From Citrus sinensis (taxonomy: Eukaryota > Streptophyta > Magnoliopsida > Sapindales > Rutaceae): a stretch of 64,000 nucleotides of DNA. Numbering within the stretch: position 1 is the stretch's first letter; the number at the start of each line of letters is the position of its first letter. A program made the position numbers and the translations under genes. This document shows positions 47,430 to 59,249 of the stretch, piece after piece. Where the stretch lies: assembly GCF_022201045.2 (NCBI RefSeq), contig NC_068558.1:49765501-49829500 (forward strand), read 5' to 3'. The notes below the pieces were generated by a model. It searched no databases and was not told the origin of the DNA. It saw nothing but the letters and a program-made list of their open reading frames with translations.

Positions 47430-47799
47430 TTATTCATTATCATCTTATAGATATATTAATATTTTTATAGAAAACAATTCTTATCAAGAGGCATATTTCC
47501 ATCAAAAAGTTGGCGACCCGCCAGCAATCTGATGGGGGTTACATGTTGAAAGAATTTCTGAAGTGCACAAGCGCTATCAAAACATTTCCAATAAATTACA
47601 TGGACTTTGTGCAAACAAACCCCGTCAGAAACAAATGAAACAATGAGCTTCTTAGCGGCTGAATCTTGAAATGTTGCCCTTTGATTCCATGGCGCCCCTG
47701 ATGAGCACCAAGACGATCCAATTGGCAAGTCAAACTCCATTTAAGGTTCACTAAGGACTATTGGTCCTGCAGAAAGAGATCATATGTTTCCCCAGATTG
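47430..47799 (-). other. 3' flank of the xylosyltransferase gene
   Basis: Probably 3' UTR and downstream DNA. A 91-codon minus-strand frame (47465-47740) has no recognised motif; I do not call it a gene. Confidence 0.4.
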
Positions 47800-50072
47800 T
47801 TACAACTTGCCTAAGGGGGACTCGACAGCATGATCATCAACCAACCAGAGACCAAAATCACGGAATCTCTTTATCTTTTTCTCAAAACCTGTGATGTAAT
47901 TATTGTGGATAATTACATGCTTTCCTTTAGTTTCTTCAACCCATGTCTGGTTTTTAAAGTACAATCCCCCAGTTGGAAATGCTGACTGGGGTAGCAGGTA
48001 GAGATCCACCTGCAAAGGATCGATATTAAAATGCCATCAGAGAAATCCCAACAACATAACGTCCCAAAAGTTGTGATGTTAAGCAAAAATCAGCCAATAA
48101 ATTTTTGCTTAGTTAAAATGAGCCGAATGAGATTCTACCTACTAGCAGGAAAAGATGGAATAAAGACTTCAAAGAACATATTTCAACCACTAAAAAGAGC
48201 AACTCAGACCTATTCAAAATGACAACCAACTCAAACCCGTGAACCAAAATTTCTGCCATTTTTATTTTATTTACACATTCAACTGAGTGTTGTAGTTTAT
48301 ATTATACTTTATCAAGAATGAGGCTAATTGCAATATGGCTAGTTTCCATGGCACATGAGAGCTGATTTTGCAAAAGCAAGTTTAGAAGCAAAAGCTCAGC
48401 AGACGGATTCAGAAGAAAGAAACTAACAGTTTTAGACACATTGCTAATAATTAGAACATGAGAAGACAACATTAGATGACAAAGATAAAGAAGATCATGA
48501 ATGAACAGTTTCCTGTCATGCATCAAAAATAATTTCTTATCTGATAAAGTTCATGTATTTTTTTTTTTTTTTTTCATTTTATTGAGACGGACAAACTAAT
48601 CCAAATTGTTCTCTTTGATCACAGAAAAAAACTTGAGAAGTAAAATTGACTAACGATTCCCCTGAACTAAAAAACTACCAATCTCAACCTAAAGTGAGAG
48701 AGGTGTATGCCTCGAGAATCAAAATTCACAATAAGCCATAACCATTTGTTAATATTTGATTGCTAGTAGGAAGAAAAGGATCAATCATAGAATTACTGAG
48801 GCATACAAAGGTCACCTGCAATTCAACCATCATATGAAAAGTCAATAGATTTAGTCTCATAAGATGATTTCAATGAGGACAAGGAAACAAAGCACCAACA
48901 TCATAATTTCATTCTGACAGTGGCAACAAAGGCACACAGAACACACCTGTCCAGCAGTTTTATTCAGTGCCCAATTAAATGCAGGCTGATCATTTGCTTT
49001 CTTTGCCTTGGACCAAGGTTCAGCCTGAAGCTCCTCAATCCATTTCTTCATGACTAGCTTTGCACCATCAGTGGGACGCAGGTAAATCATACAACTACAA
49101 ATGTAAGTGCGGCCTTTTTTTCCTGGAGGCGGCAGATCATGCGAATGATCAAGAGGCTTCACCTGGTCCCAAATGGGGGGAAGAAGGCAAGAATCAAAAT
49201 GATGAAACAAGCTGCAATTGATGGGAATGCACAAGCACTTGAGAATTGAAATAGCAAATTCACACTAATTCCAATGTCATTGAGTACAGTGTACGTACAG
49301 CAGCCATGTCATCAGTAAAGTACACATCGTGATCGCCCTGGAGATAGGGAAAGGGATCTTTCAACCAAACCATATCAACATCATTGTACATAACGTTATA
49401 CCCAAGCTCTAATATGTGCAGCAGATGACAAGGCCTCCGAGATGTAAAATTGAAGAATCCCTAGACACACACCCGCAAATCATTCAAAGAATCATTTGAA
49501 GAAAGTAAGTAATCAATTACTGACTAATACAAATAACATCAGGAAACAGAAGCAGCAAATGTTTATGAAAATGTTTGTTTAACCTGAGAGCCAAACTTAT
49601 GGGCAGTTTGTGAATCGGGAGCAGGCGGCACGAGGACAGCGTGACCAGGCCATCTCCCGTTCACTTTATAAAGAGTGGCGTAATCCTCTGCAATAACCAG
49701 CACTTGATCTTGGTGCTTTTGTCTCGAAATACTAATCAACCAGTTGTTTAGAAACGGCAAGTAAGGCTGACTCACAGCGCAGACGATAATAGTGCCGTTC
49801 TTAGCCACAAACGACGCCGCTTGGGACAGCGTGTAGTCACGCCATTTAGCGAGAGAGGAAGTAGCGTTTGGGAACATGAACCCGGGGGTTCCAGTCCAGG
49901 GGAGGATTACGCCGAGTACGACTAAGAGAGAGAGTAACACTAGAAGAGTTGTTCGGTTGAGAACTAGTAACATTGGTCTTTGGAATTGGAAGGTCATTGA
50001 ATTGCGCGGCGAAAGAGGGTACGGATTTGGTAACGGATTGTGTAACGGCCGTTGATGCAGCCACTGTGACAT
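47800..50072 (-). CDS. MGP4: Rhamnogalacturonan II xylosyltransferase-like (RGXT/MGP4)
   Basis: Four exons: 49584-50072, 49299-49460, 48947-49162 and 47800-48009, all phase 0, 358 residues. GT77-family RGXT enzymes transfer xylose from UDP-xylose to fucose of pectic rhamnogalacturonan II in the Golgi. MGP4 is needed for pollen-tube and root growth in Arabidopsis. A single membrane anchor lies at about residues 41-58 after a Pro-rich tail (type II topology). LVIAEDYATLYKVN, HLLHILELGYNVMYNDVDMVWLKDPF (metal-binding DVD at 190-192) and NDQPAFNWALNK are typical. I chose the ATG at 50072 (MSQWLHQRP); an in-frame ATG at 50108 would add 12 residues unlike the family. Within the family, MGP4 versus RGXT1/2 is judged mainly from gene order. 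Confidence 0.9.
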
Positions 50073-51398
50073 TGTTGTCGCAATTTTAACCAAGTAGAAA
50101 AGATACAAGGAATCGAAGGAAGGAGTATTGATGATATTTTGAATCAGTGAGCTGACTGCTCAGATTTTTCAGATTTGGATCTGTAATATCGGGTTTGCGA
50201 TTCCAGCTTCAGTGTCCGGTCTGTCGGTGTGTTGTCAGTGATGAGGTCGTTAGTCCTTCGACCCAATTATAATTATTTTATTGCCTTTTCTCCATGGCGA
50301 CCCCACCCCAAGAAAATAATAATAATAATAATAATAATAGTGCACCCTTTTGTTTTTAATGCGGACTTTTAATTGATAGTTATAATTTAACACTAAAATA
50401 TTTAAAATATTTGTTAAATATTTATTATTGTAGTTAATAATTTAAAATTTTTCATTTGAAGAATTTTTTAAAACTTTTTTTTATTAATGTGAACAATGTT
50501 TTGATGATGCTCTAAAATTAAGTTGACTTATTACAGGCTTTTACAGTGAAAAACTTATAATATTTTGATTATTTTTATCATAATTATCATTAATAATTTA
50601 TAATTATCGCATACTAGCAACTTTTATTTATTTTATTTTACAACAACTATTTATTTTATTTTACAACAACTATGACTTTTAAACTACAACATCTTACTAT
50701 CAAATTGGGCCTTAAAAGGATTTCAGATTCTTATGTAAATAATAAGATATTCAATTTTCAGTGATAGAATGCAACCTAATCTTCTTCTATACATACAGAC
50801 CAGAACTGTAGAATCTAACTTAAAGGTAACCTAGTTCTTCAATCTTCATTTTGGTTGGGTCCCCATGTGAGTACAGATGCAATATGTACTGCAAACACAT
50901 GCCTGAGATACAGAAATAACAAACAATTCTAGTCATATTTATGGTGGCTAGTTCATCTCCAGCCCTCATCAGTACTCACATGTCCTCTTGAGATCTGGAA
51001 ATAAAATAAAATAAGCATAATGAAAGAGGTGCATAGTTTACAAGCTTCATCACTGGCATTATCAACATCACCTAAATCATTACAAATATATGTTGGACAG
51101 TTGAAAGAGTTTGGTAATCTACACAACTAGATTTCAACAATCATTTACCAGAGCTACAATACAGTGAGCAGACATGTTAATGATCTTCATTATGGGAGTT
51201 TATACACAATTTGCTCAATTATTACGCCACCAAGAGAAAAAGATTGGAGTAGAAGAAACAATAATTGATTAAACCAGCTCATTATCAACAATCATATGAG
51301 ATGATTGACATTAGCTAGCTCGCTATCAACAATCATATGAGATGATAACTGATGGCAACTTCTCCTAATTGACATGTTTGACTTGCCTTGATAAGTAT
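50073..51398. other. RGXT promoter and ABIL1 3' flank
   Basis: Contains the upstream region of the xylosyltransferase gene (50073 to about 50350), an AAT microsatellite at about 50312-50338, AT-rich spacer, and the probable ABIL1 3' UTR (about 50900-51398). The word ATCAACAATCATATGAGATGA occurs twice in direct orientation near 51285 and 51328. No further gene was seen. Confidence 0.4.
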
Positions 51399-54300
51399 TC
51401 ATGAGACATAACCAGCCTTCAGCTTAGACGTTTTCTGTTTAACAAAGAAAGCTGATAGCACACTTTTGCTGCGAACAGGGGCACGTACAATCTCACGCCT
51501 TGGGTTGTCAAATGATCTAAATGGTGCCAAAGTTTTGTTACCCTCCATTGCGTCCTGCAAAAAACAATGTTATTGTTACTCGTCTAGTTTTTTTTTCCTT
51601 CACCTGCCTAGACAGGGATTTAGATATTGGAGAACAAACGCGCAGTACAGAACATGCAGAAGACATCCAAAATCTCTCATAACTATTGACTTAATTCTCT
51701 CAATAGGAAATCTTTAACTTTAAAAACAGCATAATTGATCATAAAATATGCACAAAACTGAATAGTAGATAAGAAAAATTATAGTCTCTCATACATGCAC
51801 AGGCACACAGCAGATCCCTACATAGAGTTCAGTAGTTAAATTTGCAAGATCATATAAACCCACCGACACCCCCAAGTCATAATTATTTTCAGACTATCTA
51901 CAACAAGTTGCAATATAATGATTGTGCAGACACATCTGGAACCAAATCTGCATGGCAATATCTCCAGTATTCAAAATTCTTCTGCTCTTGAAATGTAAAA
52001 CTATTTTGCACCACCAAAAAAGAACAGCATTTTGCTTAGATCATCAAAATTGAAGCAGCAAAGTAGACTTCCTAACTCATGGAATAGTGCATATCGATTG
52101 CGTCTCTTGTTATGGCCAATCAAATATCACCTTCAATCTACTTTGGGATTAAGTTTTGAGCTCAATATTACTGCCCACATTAAGGATCCAACTCAGGAAC
52201 TTATAACCCACTTGAGTTGGAATAACTGTTATAAGCCCCAACCAGTGACAATTTTCACAGGCATAATCCAATTAAAAAGGAAAAAATAGGAACATGAATG
52301 ACAACATTTATCACGACAATAAAAGTTTATACATGACAATAATTCAGACACTTCCATGGAAACATTATGTGGAATATGAGAAACATATACAGAAAGCCTT
52401 GACCAACCAAATGGAGAACAAAAGATCACCAAACAAACACTAACACACTCAAAAAAGCTCATACAAACATCACGCTAAGCATAACTCCATTTACTCCTGT
52501 TTTGACTAAAGTAAACAATTAGAAGAGTGCTGGACAAGTCAGGGTTCTTGTTGATTTTGACATTACCCTGCGTGCAACACCGAACGATTGCACAAGTGCA
52601 CTAGATGCAGGACCTCCACTTGATAATTGAGCAGAGACAGCAGAGGACTTTGTCAGCTTATTCTCTTCATTATCTACAGTAATAAGAGTTCCCAATATCA
52701 GATATTACTTTTCCTAGTATTATTCACCATCAGCAAAATAGCAAGTGTACTAAATTATGATAGTACAAGGTATCTCTCTTTTATACATACCCAACAGATG
52801 GAAAACTCCAGAAGTTTTGCGGTCTTCAGAGCTGCAAGATAAATAACTATCAAAGACTTGTTTATGCTCTCAAAGCAACTGGGCGCACACCATATACAAA
52901 TAGAAAAGCAGTTTTTTTTTTTTTTGTATGCAAGAACAACTTTACACTAACCTTGTCAAAGCCTGCTGAGTCCCCTTCGATGTGGATTTAGTTTCAGAGG
53001 CTAAATGCCAGGAAAGAGTTTTAGAAGCAGGGATACCTAAATGTAAAGAATTTATAGAAGTGATAAGATACATACCCAGCTAAACAAGAAAACCTGTCAG
53101 ACGAAAAAGATGCTAGTAACCCTCACAAAACCCTTATACCTGTAGGTTGAAGACGTGATGAAAAATGATTTTGCCTAGCATCAGTTGGTACACGTGGACT
53201 AAAATGTACCTTCTTGTTCACAGAATCTAGCATGGAGTGTTAAAGCAAAAGAGGAGAAAGATAAGAAAGGTATGAAAAATATAAATTATTTTATGATTTC
53301 ACTTGGCAGTTCTAGAAAAATGCCAAAATAACTAATCATACTTGGTAAAATGTAATGCTTGTGATGTCTTGGGATGAACGCCAATAACTGTTGCTGCCGG
53401 AGACCTTCTTTATTTGAGTAGGTTTGGCATGTAAGAAGTTTCTAATATCAACAAATCCAATAAGTTCAGGCCGATTTTATTTGTTACTAATCATATAACA
53501 CCATATTCACTCAGGGAAATTTACCTGGTTCATACAAGAAACCCTTAGCTCCATGGTTGAGACATCAGATGTTTGCTGCTCAAGAAGGTCAGTTAACTTG
53601 TAAGCCACAGTGCCAAGGTGATCAACAGCATTGACCAGCGCTCTTACAGCATAGTCTTTTAGGTTATCAAGTACCCTGCATAATATCACAAAAGTTTTCC
53701 AATGAGAGAATAGAAAGATGCATGCATAAAGAATAAGATACATCAGTGGAAATCATTGCCGAAGCTGACTGTTCAGTTCACAAAACCATGCAGAACTAAT
53801 GAGAAGAATACAAGCCATGGGAACACTTCTTAAAAGCATGAATGTCTGAAAAAATGGTATAACCCTCATCGCAGCACTCCCATTCCAAGTTACTTCATTA
53901 AATCTTACATTTTTATATTGCAGTTCATTTTCTATGCTTTGTAATCAAATGATTAACTCAAGGTTTCCACGTAGAAAGAATCAACACAGTATCTTGTTAA
54001 GGACATTGATGTATATAACTCTAATTGTGAAGCTAAAAAAAAAAAAGGGGTTTGCTCTGTAACAACACAACTAGGTGGATATTTTTCACTCTCATACTAA
54101 TTTGACAATGAAACCAAATCATGTGATGATTATTACATCAAGTAGCCTTACATTTGTTTCTGCTCACTGTGAAGATAAGACTTTTCACAATATTCTGCAG
54201 CTGAATACAGTTGAGGTCTTAAGTTCTTGAGCTCCTGTCAGGAAAATGGCATGATCATTAAACTTATATGGAAGCAAAGTTTTCCATCCAAATAGTGTGT

Positions 54301-55241
54301 TCACATTGGTCAAGCTGGAATTATTCAACAGAGTATACTACAAGAGAGTCAAGTCCAAATAAAAAGAGAGGACAGCATCCAATCAAAAGATCCCAAGCAT
54401 GTTGAATATATGATCTTTACAGGTTCATTTAATAACAGGCCACTCATAAACAACAGCAAATATCAGTACAAGCCATTTTCTAAGGGCCATGGTATATTTT
54501 TTCATTTTCCTGCATCAGATAGCTTCCCCCGACAATTTTTTTTTAATATCCTAGTTCAAAAAGTCAAATTTAAGAGGCCTCATAAAGTTAATATTTTATT
54601 CAAGGGGTCAGTTAACTTCTCACTAACTTGCTTCTCTGGAAAATTCCACTCAATGCAGAATAAAACACTAACCAAAGTATTTTGATTCATTCAACAGAAA
54701 TGACACTAATTAAGATCAGTTAGGAGAACCATTAACAATGACAGACTTTGTTCATAAAAACCTTCAATATTTTTTATCTATTTATCATGCTAACAAGCAG
54801 CCCACCTAATGAACAGTGTTATTGTAATATTCGATTTTGCAACCGAGTCAAAGTTGTTATGGCTCCCCACTAACCATTAAATTGTTTTGAAATAAATACA
54901 AACATCCAAACCTTCAATGCTCTTAAATGAAACAATTTCAACTTTCTCGTCCTAATTAAATAGCTGAGAAATTAAAGATTAAAACAGAAAAAAAGTACAA
55001 AAACAAAAATATTCAATGTTAAGATTATTAGGGAAAAGAAAATCAATTACACACAAGGTTGAAAATCAAGAAACGCAATGAATGCATAAAAATCAAGCCA
55101 ATGGCAGATCTGGCCAAAATGTACACAAATAAATAGACGAGACTAAACCTGCAAAGCTTTGACGAAGCTTTTGCTACGCTCCATGGAGACCTCATCGAAA
55201 GTCATGGCACGATTACCCAGCCTCGGTAGCTCCACTTCCAT
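51399..55241 (-). CDS. ABIL1: ABL interactor-like protein 1 (SCAR/WAVE complex)
   Basis: Nine exons: 55149-55241, 54152-54234, 53525-53675, 53342-53441, 53140-53226, 52952-53036, 52791-52831, 52567-52673 and 51399-51554. GT..AG throughout, phases consistent, 300 residues (Arabidopsis about 298). ABIL1 is the Abi subunit of the plant WAVE/SCAR complex, which activates ARP2/3 actin nucleation at the cortex. The helical N-terminal half is conserved: MTFDEVSMERSKSFVKALQ, ELKNLRPQLYSAAEYCE, DNLKDYAVRALVNAVDHLGTV, then LLTCQTYSNKEGLRQQQLLAFIPRHHKHYILP. The C-terminus REIVRAPVRSKSVLSAFFVKQKTSKLKAGYVS is characteristic of ABIL1. The small exon 7 (41 bases) and the long introns explain why few long frames are visible here. 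From memory it corresponds to At2g46225. Confidence 0.95.
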
Positions 55242-57470
55242 CTCTCAGCTCGATCAAACAAAACCCTAAAGTTTCAAATCATAAAACTAAAATAATTCAC
55301 AAACGAGATTACTATCATTAACAATTTAGATTTGAGGTTGGGTTTTGGTGAGATAGTTAATCTAATAATAGAGAAAGGAATAAAAGAGGGCTAAGAAAGG
55401 ATGATGAGTGAAGTGAAAGCGATTCCGAGAAGTGGGAATTAATATTTGGAGTTATTAGCAAGGGAAAATGACTTTCTTTAGTAATATAGTCAGCACATGC
55501 ATAATGTACCTTTATTGTGGCGGGTTTTAATGTGGTAGTTGACAGACGGTGGTTTCAGAAACCTCATTTCCTCATTTTAAATGACAAACGGCAATTGTTG
55601 TCGATTTTGAAATATTTTATTCATAATCACCAAATTGCCCTTTCTTTACTAGTCAACTGAAGCGTCAACTGCCAGATCGAATCTATGGCTATCCACGTCG
55701 GCATCTTGCCAGCTGGCTCTAACGAATAATAATTCTGTATCAGAGATTTCTCTTCTTTGAAGATGTTGATCATTCATCTAATAGAAAGGTCATCCACGAT
55801 GGTCATGATTCATGAAATCATATGACAATGGACATGGAGATGGAGTAATCAAAATCACGGGACCTTTAGCCTTTAGCAAGGAAGCGGTGGCGGTGATGGT
55901 ACGTGACAACAACACGCATCAATGATAAAGAAGATCCATGGGTGTTGAGATCCGATCCCTTTTCCTCTTGCGCAATGCTCTCAAGCGGACAACAGAGTAA
56001 AAAAATCTTTCGTCATGATGAGCCGTTCATTGGAGTGGAGTTGGGAAGGGGCACCAAAGAAAGGCGAATACTTTTTTTCATTTTGGAGGCCCATCACGGC
56101 CCACTGCTGGGGTCGTTCGAAAACTGGACGACAAAATACACAAAAACAAAATTGTACAATGCAAATCTAGACTGGTAGACCGTAGACCGTAGACCTGGTG
56201 GTGACTGGTGATATTTTATCTTCACAATTTAACTCAACGGCCCCTATTATTTAATTAATCCATTTTATTTTTAGGACTACTTTTATGATGTGTTTATTAA
56301 TTAAAAAATAAAAATAAAGAAATAAGATTCATTAATTTGTTTATTTCCAAAATAAGGAGGGGAATATGAATAAAATTTGAGTAGGTCTCATAAATTTGGA
56401 AATGTGGAATAAGAATTTCACTCCAAAGGGGAGGTTAGAATGAGAATAGATAATGAGAATGAAAAGTGAATTAGTACTTGTGGCATTAGTGAAAATTAAA
56501 AAATATTTTTTATCTCAATTAGTAATAAAACAATTATTACTATTATTATTATCTATTAATAATAATAGCATTAGTAATTATTATTAATAATAACAATAAT
56601 CATAATTATTATAATAAATAATGCTAATAATCAACTAAAGTCAATTTACTATTGCAACTATTTATCCCAATTTCAAGATAAAATAAATTCATTCTGATTT
56701 CAATTTCTACCGTTGAAGTAAATAATTTATTTTGATTTCTATTCTTAATTTCGATTCCAATCTATTCTAATTCTGACATATTCCAATTATCAATTGATAA
56801 ACACACTACAAAATTCCCTTCATCAAATAAAAACCAAGAGATTCAAATATCGAATCGTTGCCTCCTAAATGTTCTAATTTAAAATTTCTTCGAACTTTAT
56901 TTGAGAGATTGTCCCACACTAAATGTTTACCCTTCATTATTACCGGGCCAAAAAGCCTTGAAGGCTTGATGATTCAATGCTTCTTATCTGAGTTTGCTAC
57001 TTACAGATGAATCTTTTCAAGATCTGGATTATCAAAGCAAACTCATCCTTTATTCTTTTAATAAGACTAATTTTGAAAATATCAGGATTTAATTAAAAAG
57101 TGAGGACTGGTGAGATAAAATGAGGGTTCAAATATCACTACTTCAAATATAATAGCAATGAGTGATGTAACTTGCACTAGACTTCCACTGTACAATATTT
57201 ATTAATTTATACAACTCTCATACAATATTGTTCACGGTTGAAAACTAAACACAACATGCTACACACAGTGCATCTGTGCACGCTTGCTAATTTTATAGCA
57301 CTCAGGTCACCCTGTACCTCAAGTCAATTCCAGTTACATATTGCAATCTAAACCGAGTTATCAGACACTAACAAGATGCCAACATCAAACTCAGTAACCT
57401 CAGCCTGGTTCGGTTCAATCATAGCACAAAATATGCCAAAATTTGGCAGGACCTTTTGCGATTCTAGCTT
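55242..57470. other. ABIL1 promoter and intergenic DNA
   Basis: The ABIL1 leader and promoter lie in the first few hundred bases. A 91-codon plus-strand frame at 55903-56178 has no family signature. The 56287-56810 stretch is a candidate MITE (listed separately). The last 200 bases or so are the DUF2358 gene's 3' UTR. Confidence 0.4.
56287..56810. mobile_element. Candidate MITE with GTGTGTTTAT ends
   Basis: The ends GATGTGTTTATTAATT and CAATTGATAAACACAC are imperfect inverted repeats about 525 bases apart. The inside is AT-rich with (ATT)n-type repeats and lacks a coding frame. I found no clear target duplication. Confidence 0.4.
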
Positions 57471-59249
57471 CTAAGTTCTATCCGAGGATGAAATTTCAAA
57501 GTAGGTAGGCTTTGGGGTTGAGGGGCAGCCAATGGATTGGATTAAGTCCTCTACAGCCAGTACACGGAACTTTGGAGGAGGAGAATTCAGAGCAATGTTG
57601 TCAACTCGGTGTTCATAGATCTTTCCATTCCTGTCGAGTTTGTACTCTGAAGTGCCATCAAATCGACCACGACTCTCCCAAGGGACTCGTGGAACACCAT
57701 GGATAGTCCATCGAACCATTATAACATTTTCCAGAGGCTGCCACACACTAATGATGTCAAGCCACAATGCCCTGAAAAATATCCTACCATGGAATCGCAG
57801 GGCCCAAAAAATCGATTTATAGTTTTCAATGCCAACAAAAGTATTGATAGGATCTTTGAATACAATATCATCCCTGAACATAAGAAACAGAATGTTAGCA
57901 AAATTTTCCAAAAAGAAAGAATGAAATCAGAATCAGGACACAATTCAATGTTTCATGATAATTTCACACACCCATTAAATGGCATCACATCTGAATGATG
58001 TTCAACATTTCAATACAGCACTTGCTGACACATTTACAGAAAAGCAAGGAACATTAATAGGTAAAATGAAACTAAATGAAACAAGCAAACCTCTGAAAGA
58101 ACACCATACCCATACACGAAAAAGTTACATGCATGTAATTATCATCAAGGTGATTTGGCACGACCAAAAAAGGCACTGAATTCCTCATCCTTCAGCGCTG
58201 CATATACAAGTCTCATATACACAGTTGCAAAGAAAAACGTACTCGCAGAAACACAATCAAACTTGATAATCACAAATCAACCATCTAAAATCCCTCTGAT
58301 GTTATCCATATGCTCACACTTAATACCATTGACCTATCCCCAGGTATCAGAGATTTCAAAGTCGTAAAAATCCTAGCTAAAGAACCTTAGTTTTGAATAT
58401 CAATATTTGAAGACAAACAAAACTATATGCAAAAAGCATAACTTGAAACTGATGGCATCATTTTTTCCATTTAACATATAAAAATTTGAAGCTAGCCATC
58501 TTGATCATGAGCGTCAAAATATTAGAATTCCATTAGGATTCAGATTTTTAATTTTTAGAATGAGTGTTTTCTTGGTTTATAGGATTTCCATTATTAGTAT
58601 GTTTTACTTGTAGGTTTAGTATTTCCAGTGATGTCCTGGGCTTTTACATTCAAGTGATCAAGAAAAAAATAAGTCTTTTGACAAATTGGAGGAAGATCCC
58701 TCCAAGAGATCACCTCTTTTCTAATTTCTATCCTTTTTATTTTATTTTATTTATTTATTTTCTTGTAGGTAAAGTCCTATCACAAAATTGAAATCACAAG
58801 CATTCGTTGATTATTCCACTATACATCCAAAACAAATAGACACTAAAGCAATTTGCTACCGCGCTATCATTAAAATTAAAACAGAAAAGAATTTGTTCAT
58901 GGCCATCGCTGATAAACGAAACGAAGTAAAACCTGTAGATGTCGAAACTGAGCTCCCTATAAAAGAGAGCTGGAAACTCTTCTCGTAAAGTCCGAATCGC
59001 GTAGCCCATGTTAACATAATAATTGTGCTTTTCTTCTTCTTCTTTGCTCGGCTTCACCGGAGCCGAAAATTGTCCATACAACCGAACATTTCGACCCACT
59101 TCCGAAATTCCAGATACCCTAACCCTAGCCCTAGAGCCTAATTTCTCGTGATTGCTCAAAACTGAGAGACTCTTTTGACTTGTAGAATGAGGGTTAGGGT
59201 TGAAGAAGATTTTGGTCGAGAATTCTGGAGGAGAGACGAGAAAGGCCAT
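57471..59249 (-). CDS. DUF2358 protein, probably plastid-targeted (At2g46220-like)
   Basis: Two exons (58933-59249 and 57471-57873), 239 residues, joined within an Arg codon (DIYR|DDIVFKDP). The N-terminal 45-50 residues are rich in S, N and basic residues, poor in acids, and look like a chloroplast transit peptide. The mature part has the DUF2358 signature: LREEFPALFYRELSFDIYRDDIVFKDP, then FVGIENYKSIFWALRFHGRIFF and VRWTIHGVPRVPWESRGRFDGTSEYKLDRNGKIYEH. That last part gives an NTF2-like, SnoaL-type cup, although the biochemical role is unknown. The ATG at 59249 is the first in frame. The intron is about 1.06 kb and has no recognised gene. Confidence 0.92.

Noticed and set aside
47465..47740. 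91-codon minus-strand frame downstream of the xylosyltransferase gene.
   Set aside because: No motif recognised; it most likely lies in 3' flanking sequence.
55903..56178. 91-codon plus-strand frame near ABIL1.
   Set aside because: No recognised domain, no splice or promoter context and ordinary chance length.
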